Translations under genes and position numbers: made by a program
Shown: positions 42,103 through 51,349 of the stretch, in pieces
How positions within the stretch are numbered: position 1 is the stretch's first letter
Layout: every line of letters begins with the position of its first letter
DNA from: Desulfosediminicola ganghwensis
GTDB taxonomy: Bacteria; Desulfobacterota; Desulfobulbia; Desulfobulbales; Desulfocapsaceae
Direction: 5' to 3'
Assembly: GCF_005116675.2 (NCBI RefSeq)
Contig: NZ_CP050699.1
Coordinates: forward strand, 3,858,501 to 3,922,500
DNA: 64,000 nucleotides
Notes under the pieces: model-generated
Told to the model about the DNA's origin: nothing
Database searches by the model: none
What the model saw: the letters and a program-made list of their open reading frames with translations, nothing else

Positions 42103-43830
42103 ATGAAAGACAGAATTTTTAGGGTAAACCTCACCGACATGACCACTACGGTCGAGGATGTACCGGAATCCTGGGCAGGACATGGCGGACGAGGCCTTAC
42201 CTCAACCATAGTTGCTGCAGAAGTTGATCCGACCTGCCACCCGCTGGGACCCAAAAACAAACTTGTTTTCGCTCCGGGTCTGCTCTCGGGTACAGTTGCG
42301 GCCAACTCCGGCCGTCTCTCTGTCGGTGGCAAGAGCCCTCTGACAGGAACTATCAAAGAGGCTAACGGTGGTGGTACCGCCGCCCAGTTAATGGCTCGCT
42401 GCGGTGTCAAAGCACTGATCCTCGAAGGACAACCTGCGGATGACAAATGGTTCAGCCTCGCCGTTACCCCTGAGGGAGTAACTATTGAGGAAGAAACCGA
42501 ACTCGTAGGCAAAGGTAATTTTGCGGTTCTGGAGACACTCTCCACTCGTCTCGAGAACAATCCGGCCATTATCACTATCGGCCCTGCCGGTGAAATGAAG
42601 ATGGCTGCTGCGAATATTTCCATCAAAGATCCGGATGGCGGTATTCGCTCCAACGGTCGTGGTGGCCTTGGCGCGGTAATGGGTTCCAAACGCGTGAAAT
42701 TCATCTCTGTAACCCCTGGCGATGCCAAGCTTGAAATTGCTGACCCGGAAGCCTTTAAAGCAGCAAACAGAACTTTTGCCAAAGCACTGGTTGATCACCC
42801 GGTCAGCCAGGCACTTGGCCAGTATGGCACCAACGTTCTGGTTAATATCATCAACGAGTCTGGCGGCCTGCCGACCAAAAACTTTACCCAGGGCCAGTTC
42901 GAGGGACATGAAAAGATCTCCGGCGAAACCATGCACGACACCATCAAGGAGCGTGGCGGCCGCGTGAAGCACAACTGTCACCCTGGTTGTGTTATTCAGT
43001 GTTCCCAGGTGTACCACGACGCAGACGGCAAAAAGCTCACCTCGGGTTTTGAGTATGAGTCTATCTGGGCTATGGGCGCAGACTGCTGTGTTGACAACCT
43101 TGATCATATCGCAATGGCTGATAAGCTGATGGATGATATCGGTATTGACTCCATCGAAACATCAGTGGCATTCGGTGTTGCCATGGAAGCCGGCATCCTC
43201 GAATTTGGTGACGGTGAAGGCGTTTGTCGTATGCTGAAAGAAGATGTCGCTACCGGCACAGGATTAGGTAGAGTAATTGGTAACGGTGCCGGTTCTGTTG
43301 GCCGTACCTATGGTGTTACCCGTGTTCCGGTTGTCAAGAACCAGGCTATCCCTGCATACGATCCACGCGCCATTAAGGGTATCGGTATCACCTATGCTAC
43401 CTCCACCCAGGGCGCAGATCATACCATGGGCTACACCATCGCCACCAACATCCTCAATGTCGGCGGCGCGGTAGATCCACTTACCAAGGAAGGCCAGGTT
43501 GAACTTTCCAGAAACCTGCAGATCGCCACTGCGGCCATCGATTCCACCGGCATGTGTCTGTTCATCGCTTTTGCAGCGCTGGATAACGAGGAGTGTCTGC
43601 CTGCTCTTATCGACCTGCTCAACGCCCGCTTCGGTATCAGCCTTACTGCTGATGACGTAGTAAATCTTGGTAAATACATCCTGAAGACTGAAAGAGAATT
43701 CAACGAGAAAGCCGGTTTTACCAACCTGGATGATCGTTTGCCTGAATTTTTCTACAATGAGCCTCTGTCACCGCATAACGTTGTATTTGATTTCAGCGGC
43801 GAGGAAATTGACACCTTCTGGGACTTCTAA
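42103..43830 (+). CDS. aor: Aldehyde ferredoxin oxidoreductase
   Basis: The 575-residue enzyme oxidises aldehydes to carboxylates with ferredoxin, using a tungsten-bispyranopterin cofactor. Family marks are the N-terminal AGHGGRGLTSTI, the iron-sulfur Cys set C292, C296 and C300 (CHPGCVIQC) and the C-terminal DSTGMC with the fourth Cys. The first spacing is CX3C rather than the CX2C of the Pyrococcus enzyme, a variant I believe occurs in related bacterial proteins. ATG 42103 follows AGGAGGT; the TTG six bases before is not preferred. A moaD-like gene overlaps the stop. Confidence 0.93.
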   Translation: MKDRIFRVNLTDMTTTVEDVPESWAGHGGRGLTSTIVAAEVDPTCHPLGPKNKLVFAPGLLSGTVAANSGRLSVGGKSPLTGTIKEANGGGTAAQLMARCGVKALILEGQPADDKWFSLAVTPEGVTIEEETELVGKGNFAVLETLSTRLENNPAIITIGPAGEMKMAAANISIKDPDGGIRSNGRGGLGAVMGSKRVKFISVTPGDAKLEIADPEAFKAANRTFAKALVDHPVSQALGQYGTNVLVNIINESGGLPTKNFTQGQFEGHEKISGETMHDTIKERGGRVKHNCHPGCVIQCSQVYHDADGKKLTSGFEYESIWAMGADCCVDNLDHIAMADKLMDDIGIDSIETSVAFGVAMEAGILEFGDGEGVCRMLKEDVATGTGLGRVIGNGAGSVGRTYGVTRVPVVKNQAIPAYDPRAIKGIGITYATSTQGADHTMGYTIATNILNVGGAVDPLTKEGQVELSRNLQIATAAIDSTGMCLFIAFAALDNEECLPALIDLLNARFGISLTADDVVNLGKYILKTEREFNEKAGFTNLDDRLPEFFYNEPLSPHNVVFDFSGEEIDTFWDF

Positions 43831-44054
43831 TGAAAATCAAGGTCAAACTCTTTGCCTACTTTCGGGACAACAGGTTCATGGAAGAGTTCAGAGACTACCC
43901 AAAAGGTACCACTGTCGGCAATGTGGTTGACGGTCTCGACATAGACAGAGAGGAAGTTGGTGTGCTCATGACAAACTTCAGGCACACCAGCTTCGAAGCT
44001 GAACTGAAAGAAGACGACATCCTCGCCATCTTTCCAGTAGTTGGTGGTGGCTGA
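43830..44054 (+). CDS. MoaD/ThiS-like sulfur carrier of the aor cluster
   Basis: The 74-residue beta-grasp protein starts MKIKVKLFAYFRDN and ends PVVGGG, with the Gly-Gly tail that is adenylylated and thiocarboxylated in MoaD/ThiS proteins. It overlaps the aor stop by one base (TAATG), so it is translated with aor and probably supplies sulfur for that enzyme's pyranopterin. The length is normal. A strong terminator follows. Confidence 0.9.
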   Translation: MKIKVKLFAYFRDNRFMEEFRDYPKGTTVGNVVDGLDIDREEVGVLMTNFRHTSFEAELKEDDILAIFPVVGGG

Positions 44055-44100
44055 AGCTGTCATTCATCACAATTTATTTGTATTGTCACGTATTATCACA

Positions 44101-44137
44101 AGCCGGGTCGCTTTTCTGACCCGGCTTTTTCTTTTTT
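44101..44137 (+). terminator. Rho-independent terminator of the aor cluster
   Basis: AGCCGGGTC (44101-44109) pairs with GACCCGGCT (44118-44126), and a long T-rich run follows. It ends the moeA-moeA2-aor-moaD transcript. Confidence 0.95.
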
Positions 44138-44302
44138 CATTTCCTCAACACCCTTCTATAAAAGATTTTGATTTCCGAACACACTCAAAGTGAATAACCT
44201 TTTCATTTTGTTTACTTTTCAGTTGATACACGAATCTACTGTGTGTTAGAGTGCCGTAAATTAGTTATTATTCCCATCTTCGGCCTATTGAGGACAATCC
44301 GC

Positions 44303-45493
44303 ATGGATTCCACCAGAGCGTTGATACTTGAGTGCAGGTCCAGCTCTCCGGATGATGATACATTCATTTCAAGGGTCAACGGACTTGTCGCGCAATATGG
44401 CAATTCTGTCTATCCCGCCCTTTTCGAAACTCTGACCACTCTCGACCTTTCGCAGGCAACTGCAAGAGACTACTGGCAACTCATTGTAGCCCATCGTCGT
44501 CATCTGATGGATGCTCTTGGCAGAGAGGTTGATCTGCTCACTGCCACGAGCGATTTTCTGCAAACCTCTACCAAACTTCTCAACGACCCGAGACTGGTCG
44601 ATGTTTCCACTTATGAAAATGTTGTCACCGACTCAATACACGACAAGCTTACCGGCCTTTACAATCGTCCCTATTTCGACGAAACCTACGAGCAACAGGT
44701 ATCGCTGGCAAAAAGATATGACACAGAACTTGCCGTACTTTTCCTCGATGTGGATGATTTCAAGGAAGTCAACGACAGTTTCGGTCACCTGGCCGGAGAT
44801 TTCGCACTGCAGAAAGTGGCCAAAATTATTCAGGATGAGAAACGTGACAGTGATATAGCTTCAAGATATGGAGGCGAAGAGTTTGTTCTTCTCATGCCCC
44901 ATACCCAAAGTGATAGCGCATCTATCCTTGCCGAACGTATCCGGAAAAAAATCGAGCTCACAGAATTTGAATTTGACGGTAAACATTTCAGCCTCACCAT
45001 CAGCGGTGGTCTCGCGTCTTACCCTACAGACGCCACTGACCCCAGGGATTTACTGACCATGGCTGACAAAGCTGTATACCGGGCCAAGGGAGCAGGGAAA
45101 AACAACATATCTCTTTTCAAACAGGACAAACGCAAGTATCTCCGCGTTGGGATGGAACGCGAAGTCCTGCTGAAGAGTTTTGACTTCGTTAACGAACCGT
45201 ACACTACCTTCAGCAGTAAAAATATCGGAATAGGCGGCATGTTACTTTCCGGCTCCACGCCGCTCCCGGTTGGCAGTATTCAGAAGATGAGCGTCCCGGT
45301 TAATGGTGGAGAACCTTTAATGCTGATAGGTAAAGTGGTTCGCATCTCAGAACCACACCCATCATTATTTGAAATCGGGATGAGTTTCTCCCTGAAAGAA
45401 ATGACCAAGCTGGCCAACTCAGAAATAGCCATATTCCTTCGGAAAAATAGTGTCGAGGAAGTGCCCAAAACCCTTGAACCGGCCTACTCATAG
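44303..45493 (+). CDS. Diguanylate cyclase (GGDEF) with C-terminal PilZ-like domain
   Basis: The 396-residue protein has an unassigned N-terminal region (about 1-120), a GGDEF domain with the active-site motif YGGEEF and an RxxD inhibitory site five residues before it (RDSD...GGEEF), then a PilZ-like domain (KRKYLRVGM, later NIGIGGMLLSGS). It should make c-di-GMP and probably bind it through the PilZ part, an unusual pairing within one chain. ATG 44303 follows GAGG; an in-frame start at 44243 is less likely. Confidence 0.85.
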   Translation: MDSTRALILECRSSSPDDDTFISRVNGLVAQYGNSVYPALFETLTTLDLSQATARDYWQLIVAHRRHLMDALGREVDLLTATSDFLQTSTKLLNDPRLVDVSTYENVVTDSIHDKLTGLYNRPYFDETYEQQVSLAKRYDTELAVLFLDVDDFKEVNDSFGHLAGDFALQKVAKIIQDEKRDSDIASRYGGEEFVLLMPHTQSDSASILAERIRKKIELTEFEFDGKHFSLTISGGLASYPTDATDPRDLLTMADKAVYRAKGAGKNNISLFKQDKRKYLRVGMEREVLLKSFDFVNEPYTTFSSKNIGIGGMLLSGSTPLPVGSIQKMSVPVNGGEPLMLIGKVVRISEPHPSLFEIGMSFSLKEMTKLANSEIAIFLRKNSVEEVPKTLEPAYS

Positions 45494-45668
45494 CTGCATC
45501 GGCCTTATTTTTTACAGTTCCGGAGCTTATACTTCTTAAGCCAGACACGGTGCCATCGTTTTCAGGCCAGATAAAATTTCTGCTGTCCTTCCAGGGCACA
45601 AGTGGTAAGCTAATTACAGATGTTGCTTAAAATAAACCATTTGTTTGTTTTGTAACTTGCATGGCATC

Positions 45669-45947
45669 ATGAAAACTTTACACGTCAATGTCAGGGGTCG
45701 GGTGCAGGGCGTATTCTATCGAGATTATTCTAAACGCCAGGCAGATTTACTGAATATCAGAGGCTGGATACGCAACATGCCTGACGGCTCCGTAGAAGCA
45801 GTCATCTCCGGCAATGATTCAGACGTGGATCAAATGATCGAATGGTTTCAAATGGGCTCCCCACTCTCCCACGTCACCTCCGTTCATGCCGAAGAGGTGT
45901 TCTACACTGAAGATCTGAACAACTTTGAAATCCGTTATTACAGGTAA
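45669..45947 (+). CDS. acyP: Acylphosphatase
   Basis: The 92-residue enzyme hydrolyses carboxyl-phosphate bonds of small molecules. It carries the signature GRVQGVFYRDYSKRQA with the phosphate-binding Arg, and DGSVEAVISG, where the usual catalytic Asn region lies. ATG 45669 is the family start. It is followed after three bases by an ABC ATPase gene, probably co-transcribed. Confidence 0.92.
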   Translation: MKTLHVNVRGRVQGVFYRDYSKRQADLLNIRGWIRNMPDGSVEAVISGNDSDVDQMIEWFQMGSPLSHVTSVHAEEVFYTEDLNNFEIRYYR

Positions 45948-45950
45948 AGT

Positions 45951-47585
45951 GTGCTACTCGACATTTCCCATTTCAATCTCTGGGTCAGAACCGAAACATC
46001 CGATGGTAAACGGATAGATTCCCAGCTTCTGCACGACATCAATCTGCAGATAGCGAAAAATCAGACCCTAGCCTTAGTAGGGGAATCTGGTTCCGGAAAA
46101 TCCGTTACAGCTCTGTCTGTTTTACGCCTGCTCGAAGAAAGTTCCACCATCCGCACTCAAGGATCAATTCTCTTTGAGAATTCGAATATCCTCAAGCTTC
46201 CGCCGCCGGAAATACGATCCATACGAGGCAATAAGGTTGCCATGATTTTCCAGGAACCGATGACCTCGCTCAACCCGGTTTACACCATTGGCAATCAGAT
46301 GATTGAACCGCTCCAGCTCCATAGGGGTATGAACCAGATAGATGCGGAGCGGGAGGCAATTCAGCTACTCGGCAGGACAGGCATAACTGACCCGGAGACC
46401 CGGATGAGAAGCTACCCTCATCAGCTCTCCGGGGGGCAGCGACAACGGATTATGATCGCCATGGCTCTTGCCTGCCGACCACAACTGCTCATTGCCGATG
46501 AACCTACTACTGCGCTCGATGTAACGGTTCAGGCCCAAATTCTGGCTCTCATCAAGGATCTGCAGAGGGAATTTGAGATGTCAGTGCTGCTCATAACTCA
46601 CGATCTCTCGCTGGTAGAAAAAGTCGCTGATACACTGGCGATAATGAAAGATGGCAGGATAGTCGAGTCAGGCAAATGCAGCCGGATTCTCACTCAGCCC
46701 GAGCATCCATACACCAGGCACCTTCTCTCATCGGTACCATCGGACCAGCCAGGGCCAAAACCCATTAGTCCCCCAATCCTTGAAACCCGCGATTTAAGCT
46801 GTACATTCAGCATCAACGTTGGTTGGGTTAATCTCTTTAAACGTAAAAAACGTATCATCCGTGCAGTAGACAAAATCACCTTCACCCTGCATAAAGGAAC
46901 CACCTGCGGTATAGTCGGAGAGTCCGGTTCCGGCAAAACGACCTTAGCCATGGCTATCCTGAAACTTGTCAAAAGCACCGGCATAATAGATTTTGATGCA
47001 GTTGATCTGCAACAGCTGTCAAACAGGGAGATGCGAACGAAGCGTAGCGACATTCAGATAGTCTTTCAAGACCCGTATTCCTCCCTCTCCCCCCGCCTGA
47101 CCGTATATCAGATACTTGAGGAGGGTCTTGTTATACATTTCCCCGAAAGCGATCGGGAAGATCGAATCAACAGGGTTTACGAGGCGCTCGAAGAAGTTGG
47201 TCTCGAACCGGAAATGGCCCATCGGTATCCCCATGAATTTTCTGGTGGCCAACGCCAGCGTATCGCCATTGCCCGGGTAGTCATATTAAAACCACGGCTA
47301 CTCATTCTGGATGAACCCACCTCTGCTCTTGACGTCACCATCCAGGCCCAGATCATAGAGCTACTGAAAACCCTGCAGTCGAGATACAATATGAGTTACA
47401 TTTTCATATCCCACGATTTGCGGGTTATCCGGTCGATCTCAGATTATATTGTGGTTATGCAGAACGGGCAAATGGTCGAATCGGGGCCGGCTCATAAGGT
47501 TTTTACCGCACCGGAAAAAGAATATACCAAAACACTTTTCTCGGCAGCCCTGGAAGCTCCTGCTACTGCTCCTGCTGCCAGCTAA
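45951..47585 (+). CDS. Fused oligopeptide-type ABC transporter ATPase
   Basis: The 544-residue protein joins two ATP-binding domains of the DppD-DppF/YejF kind. Each has Walker A (GESGSGKS, then GESGSGKT), Q-loop, signature (LSGGQRQRI and FSGGQRQRI) and Walker B ([12 protein letters not shown] and [12 protein letters not shown]). The permeases and binding protein expected for a peptide importer are not adjacent, so it is an orphan within this window. The start GTG (45951) lies three bases after acyP. Confidence 0.9.
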   Translation: MLLDISHFNLWVRTETSDGKRIDSQLLHDINLQIAKNQTLALVGESGSGKSVTALSVLRLLEESSTIRTQGSILFENSNILKLPPPEIRSIRGNKVAMIFQEPMTSLNPVYTIGNQMIEPLQLHRGMNQIDAEREAIQLLGRTGITDPETRMRSYPHQLSGGQRQRIMIAMALACRPQLLIADEPTTALDVTVQAQILALIKDLQREFEMSVLLITHDLSLVEKVADTLAIMKDGRIVESGKCSRILTQPEHPYTRHLLSSVPSDQPGPKPISPPILETRDLSCTFSINVGWVNLFKRKKRIIRAVDKITFTLHKGTTCGIVGESGSGKTTLAMAILKLVKSTGIIDFDAVDLQQLSNREMRTKRSDIQIVFQDPYSSLSPRLTVYQILEEGLVIHFPESDREDRINRVYEALEEVGLEPEMAHRYPHEFSGGQRQRIAIARVVILKPRLLILDEPTSALDVTIQAQIIELLKTLQSRYNMSYIFISHDLRVIRSISDYIVVMQNGQMVESGPAHKVFTAPEKEYTKTLFSAALEAPATAPAAS

Positions 47586-47597
47586 AGTCCACCAGAA

Positions 47598-47626
47598 GCC
47601 AGTCAGGCAAGCTACACCTGACTGGC
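47598..47626. terminator. Perfect hairpin between two convergent genes
   Basis: GCCAGTCAGG (47598-47607) and CCTGACTGGC (47617-47626) form a ten-base-pair stem between the ABC ATPase gene and the ThiC/BzaF gene. No T run follows, so it may be a bidirectional pause or RNA-end structure. Confidence 0.5.
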
Positions 47627-47648
47627 CTGTACAGAATCACTCTGCAGC

Positions 47649-48983
47649 CTATTCGGCCTCGCCATCCACCTTCCTGGTGCAGCGATCTCCACGAATATCA
47701 TCCTTGAAGAGGGAGTAGCCCCTCTCCATGGCGCAGAAATCTCCACACATTGTACAGGTTTTCTCGTTTTCCGGCGTTCTGCTTCTACGGATCTCTTCTG
47801 CCTGCTCCGGGAACATCAACAGCTTGAAATGCTCTTCCCAATCTGAATCCCGCCGGGCCTTGGCAACTCGTTTTTCCTGTTCCCTTCGTTCTGGGTATTT
47901 TGCAATATCTCCAATGCGTGCAGCGAGCCGAGTGGCCCTGATGCCCTCGCGCACATCCTGCTCATTCGGTAAGGCCAGATGTTCGGCAGGAGTTATATAG
48001 CAGATCAGGTCGGCACCATGTCGAGCCGAATTAGCCGCACCAATGGCTGCGGTAATATGATCATACCCTGCGCCCGAATCAGCAGGCAGCGGACCAAGTA
48101 CATAGTATGGTGCACCTCCGCTCATCGCTTTTTCGAGCATAATGTTGCCCTCTATTTCGTCTAGCGGTACATGGCCAGGACCTTCAACCATCATTTGACA
48201 GCCCATCTCCCGCCCCAGTTCTGCCAGTTCACAGTTTATGATCATCTCGGCCATCTGAGCACGGTCATGGCTATCGTGGATTGCTCCTGCTCTGATACCG
48301 TTGCCCAGTGACAATACCGCATCATATTTCTTCATCAATGCGCAAACTCTGTCAAACTGTTCGTATAACGGGTTTTCTTTCTGGTGATATTCCATCCAGG
48401 AGACCATAAACGTACCTCCCTTCGATACCAACCCACCATATCTGAACCCCTGTTTTCGGAGTCGTTCGATAGAGAATCGATTGATACCACAGTGGATAGC
48501 CATAAAGGAGATACCGTCCTGCAACTGACGCTCTATCAGTTCAAAAAGGAACTCACTGTCGAGTTTATTCGGGTTACGATATTTTTTAGCAGCTTCTGCA
48601 AATGCCTGGTAGAGAGGCACGTTGCCGACCGGCAGGTTGCACTCGGCAAGCACTGCTCTTCGAATTGCATCAAGATCGCCGCCGGTTGAAAGCTCCATAA
48701 GGGTATCAGCTTTTTCTTCCTCCGCTGCTTTTGCCTTTTTTATCTCGAGATCAACAGAGGCGATATCAGATGAAGTCCCTATAGAGGCGTTGACCTTGGT
48801 ACGTAAGCCCTTGCCTATGGCAACTACCTTCTGCTCCGGTCGATTCGGATTGCATGGCATGACAATGTGGCCATATGCCAGGCCTTGGCGAATTGCCGCT
48901 TCATCCACGCCCTCATCTTGTGCAGCCTGCTTCATCTGCGGGGTTACAATACCTTCCCGCGCTAGTTCCAACTGGGTTTTCAT
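47649..48983 (-). CDS. ThiC-family radical enzyme, probable hydroxybenzimidazole synthase BzaF
   Basis: The 444-residue radical-SAM enzyme has the ThiC fold with NASIGTS, SFMAIHCG, VSKGGTF, SLGNGIRAG, VEGPGHVPL, YITPAEHL and a C-terminal iron-sulfur motif C-TM-C-GDF-C. This is CX2CX3C; E. coli-type ThiC has CX2CX4C. ThiC makes the thiamine pyrimidine from AIR; the related BzaF makes 5-hydroxybenzimidazole, the lower ligand of anaerobic cobamides. A cobalamin riboswitch and terminator, not a TPP riboswitch, precede it, which favours BzaF. Sequence alone does not prove it. Confidence 0.8.
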   Translation of the reverse strand: MKTQLELAREGIVTPQMKQAAQDEGVDEAAIRQGLAYGHIVMPCNPNRPEQKVVAIGKGLRTKVNASIGTSSDIASVDLEIKKAKAAEEEKADTLMELSTGGDLDAIRRAVLAECNLPVGNVPLYQAFAEAAKKYRNPNKLDSEFLFELIERQLQDGISFMAIHCGINRFSIERLRKQGFRYGGLVSKGGTFMVSWMEYHQKENPLYEQFDRVCALMKKYDAVLSLGNGIRAGAIHDSHDRAQMAEMIINCELAELGREMGCQMMVEGPGHVPLDEIEGNIMLEKAMSGGAPYYVLGPLPADSGAGYDHITAAIGAANSARHGADLICYITPAEHLALPNEQDVREGIRATRLAARIGDIAKYPERREQEKRVAKARRDSDWEEHFKLLMFPEQAEEIRRSRTPENEKTCTMCGDFCAMERGYSLFKDDIRGDRCTRKVDGEAE

Positions 48984-49031
48984 ATCCGCTCCTTAACGTT
49001 ATTCATTGCGGTATACATCGCTCGCGGGCAT

Positions 49032-49075
49032 AAAAAAAGTCCGTGCAATGGCATACGCCACTACACGGACTTTTC
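49032..49075 (-). terminator. Intrinsic terminator between cobalamin riboswitch and gene
   Basis: On the minus strand AAGTCCGTGTAGTGGC pairs with GCCATTGCACGGACTT, and a long T run follows. It lies after the riboswitch and about 50 bases before the gene start, so it is the expression platform that would be formed in the off state. Confidence 0.9.
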
Positions 49076-49097
49076 TTGAGCAATAAAGTCGTTATCT

Positions 49098-49290
49098 CAT
49101 CCAGGCAGGTCTTCTGACTCGCGAATCATCCTCCGGCTGCGCCTTCCCGCCCCACCTCTCACAAAGAGTGGTATGACAGTGGCATTGTGCAGCCATCGTC
49201 CCCGCATACAGCGCCGGCCCAACGTTACGGATTCTCACCGTATTCCCTTTTCACTCCCCTTGCTGAAAAAATTGAAGAGGAAGCACCTGA
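49098..49290 (-). promoter_or_regulatory. Cobalamin riboswitch
   Basis: Minus-strand sequence shows the class hallmarks: AGGTGC at the start, GGGAATACGGTGAGAATCCG, GCCACTG in the middle and, at the 3' end, GAGTCAGAAGACCTGCC, the conserved B12-box region. A terminator at 49032-49075 follows. It should repress the downstream ThiC/BzaF gene when cobamide is plentiful. Confidence 0.95.
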
Positions 49291-49522
49291 ATAAGCCGAT
49301 ACGTTATGATTTATCAATAAGCTAGAACAATTACATAAACTTGTAAAGGATACTCTATCATTTAGGGTTGAGGATTGAGATGACGGGACTCTTACGATGA
49401 GTTACTATCTTTAGGTTAGATGGCTTTGCGTAGCTGTCTCTTTAGCTGGTCCGCCATGACAGAATTTCAAAAACGTGCGCTGCAAAAATAGCAGCACCAA
49501 TGAGATAAATTACACTTAGAAT

Positions 49523-51325
49523 ATGTTTCCCCAGGATTTTCTCAGCTCTGTTCCTCACTCACCGGGTGTTTACCTGATGCTCGACAGCAAATCTGCTGTG
49601 CTCTACGTCGGCAAGGCAAAGGATCTGTTCAAACGTCTCGCATCATATGCCAGACATAATGGTTCTGATTACAATAAGACCACCATTATGCTCAAGTTCG
49701 TTTCCTCGGTCGACACCATCATTACCAGAACAGAGAAAGAAGCTCTGATCCTTGAAGCCTCACTGATAAAAAAGCATAAACCCAAATACAACATCATTCT
49801 CAGGGACGATAAAAATTACCCTTTTATCAAAGTTACTGCTGACGAGGAGTGGCCACGCGTCATGATGGCCCGTAGGAGGAGAAAAGATAAAGCCCGATAT
49901 TTTGGCCCGTACAGCTCTTCATCCGATATGTGGTCAACTTTGAAGCTGATATCTTCACTCTTTCCGTTGAGAAAATGTAAAGGCGGCACCTTGAGGCCCA
50001 GAAAACGACCTTGCCTCAATCACCAAATGGGCAAATGTCTTGCCCCTTGCGCGGGCTACGCAGATGCCAGGCATTACCAGCAAAACGTTGAAAACGTTAT
50101 CATGCTGCTTGAGGGACGTAATAAAGATCTGATCAAAAAGCTGACCGAAAAAATGGATTTCGCTGCAGAAGCACTGAATTTTGAAGAGGCAGCATCATTA
50201 CGCGACCAGCTTAAAGCTTTGAACCGAACCCTGGAAAAACAAGTCGTAGCCAGCCAACAGAAAAATAATCGAGACGTCTTTGGATTCACCAGGAAAGGTG
50301 CCGCTGTAGCTGTCGCCATCCTCTTTATCAGGGACGGACTGATAAGTGGTAGCCGGAACTTCTTTCTTGAAGAACCCTACGGAGAAGATAGTCGAATTCT
50401 CGCCCAGGTAGTCAATCTCTTTTACGATCAGGATTCATATCTGCCCAAAGAGATCCTTCTGCCCTTTGAACCCGATGATCTTCAGCTTATCAATGAAAAA
50501 CTGACAGATCTGAGAGGGACAAATATTCAGATGTCTGTTCCACAACGCGGTGACAGAGTTAAGCTGCTCAATATGGCTCAGGCTAACAGTGATCAAGTAT
50601 TTGCCACTAAAGAGAAAAAGGAAAAATCCTGGGAGAGCCTTGCCCGAACGATTCAACAAAAACTTCAGCTGCAACGTTCGCCCGAACGCGTAGAATGCCT
50701 GGATATTTCAAATACCAGTGGAAAACTTGCCGTAGGTTCGCTGGTCTGCTATGAACAGGGAGAGCCGTCCAAACCCAATTTTCGACACTATTCAATCAAG
50801 ACCATTGACGGACCGAACGACTACGGCATGATGCGAGAAGTCCTGCAACGCAGGCTCAGTCGAGGAATTGAGGAAGAGAATCTGCCGGATCTTTTTGTTG
50901 TGGATGGTGGTAAAGGTCAGCTGAGTATGGCCCTTGCTGTTGCTGACGAACTTGGCATACGTGACCAACTCGATTGGATTGGTATCGCCAAAGAACGCGA
51001 AGACGAAGGCGAAAAGCTCTATAAACCCGGCAGGAAGAATCCAATAATACTGCCAGCCCATAACCCTGTTTTGCTCTACATGATGCGAATCCGAGATGAA
51101 TCTCATCGCTTTGGAGTCACCTTTCACCGCAGGATCAGGAATAAGACGAGTTTTCTTTCAGAGCTTGACCAGATACCCGGTATTGGTCAAGAGAGGAAAA
51201 AATCACTTCTCAAGAACTTTGGGAGCTTAAAACGGATACGCGAAGCCACACCTGAAGATCTGACCCAGGTCGACGGAATCGGCAACGACCTCGCCAGACA
51301 GATATACGATCATCTCAATAAGTAG
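49523..51325 (+). CDS. uvrC: Excinuclease ABC subunit C
   Basis: The 600-residue UvrC makes both incisions in nucleotide excision repair. It has the GIY-YIG nuclease domain (PHSPGVYLMLDSKSAVLYVG), the UvrB-binding UVR motif near residue 205, an RNase H-like nuclease half (ECLDISNTSGKLAVGSLV, VDGGKGQLSMAL) and C-terminal helix-hairpin-helix repeats (LDQIPGIGQERKKSLL). The length is typical. No other uvr gene is nearby. Confidence 0.96.
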   Translation: MFPQDFLSSVPHSPGVYLMLDSKSAVLYVGKAKDLFKRLASYARHNGSDYNKTTIMLKFVSSVDTIITRTEKEALILEASLIKKHKPKYNIILRDDKNYPFIKVTADEEWPRVMMARRRRKDKARYFGPYSSSSDMWSTLKLISSLFPLRKCKGGTLRPRKRPCLNHQMGKCLAPCAGYADARHYQQNVENVIMLLEGRNKDLIKKLTEKMDFAAEALNFEEAASLRDQLKALNRTLEKQVVASQQKNNRDVFGFTRKGAAVAVAILFIRDGLISGSRNFFLEEPYGEDSRILAQVVNLFYDQDSYLPKEILLPFEPDDLQLINEKLTDLRGTNIQMSVPQRGDRVKLLNMAQANSDQVFATKEKKEKSWESLARTIQQKLQLQRSPERVECLDISNTSGKLAVGSLVCYEQGEPSKPNFRHYSIKTIDGPNDYGMMREVLQRRLSRGIEEENLPDLFVVDGGKGQLSMALAVADELGIRDQLDWIGIAKEREDEGEKLYKPGRKNPIILPAHNPVLLYMMRIRDESHRFGVTFHRRIRNKTSFLSELDQIPGIGQERKKSLLKNFGSLKRIREATPEDLTQVDGIGNDLARQIYDHLNK

Positions 51326-51349
51326 ATGATCGTTATCCCATCATTTTAT

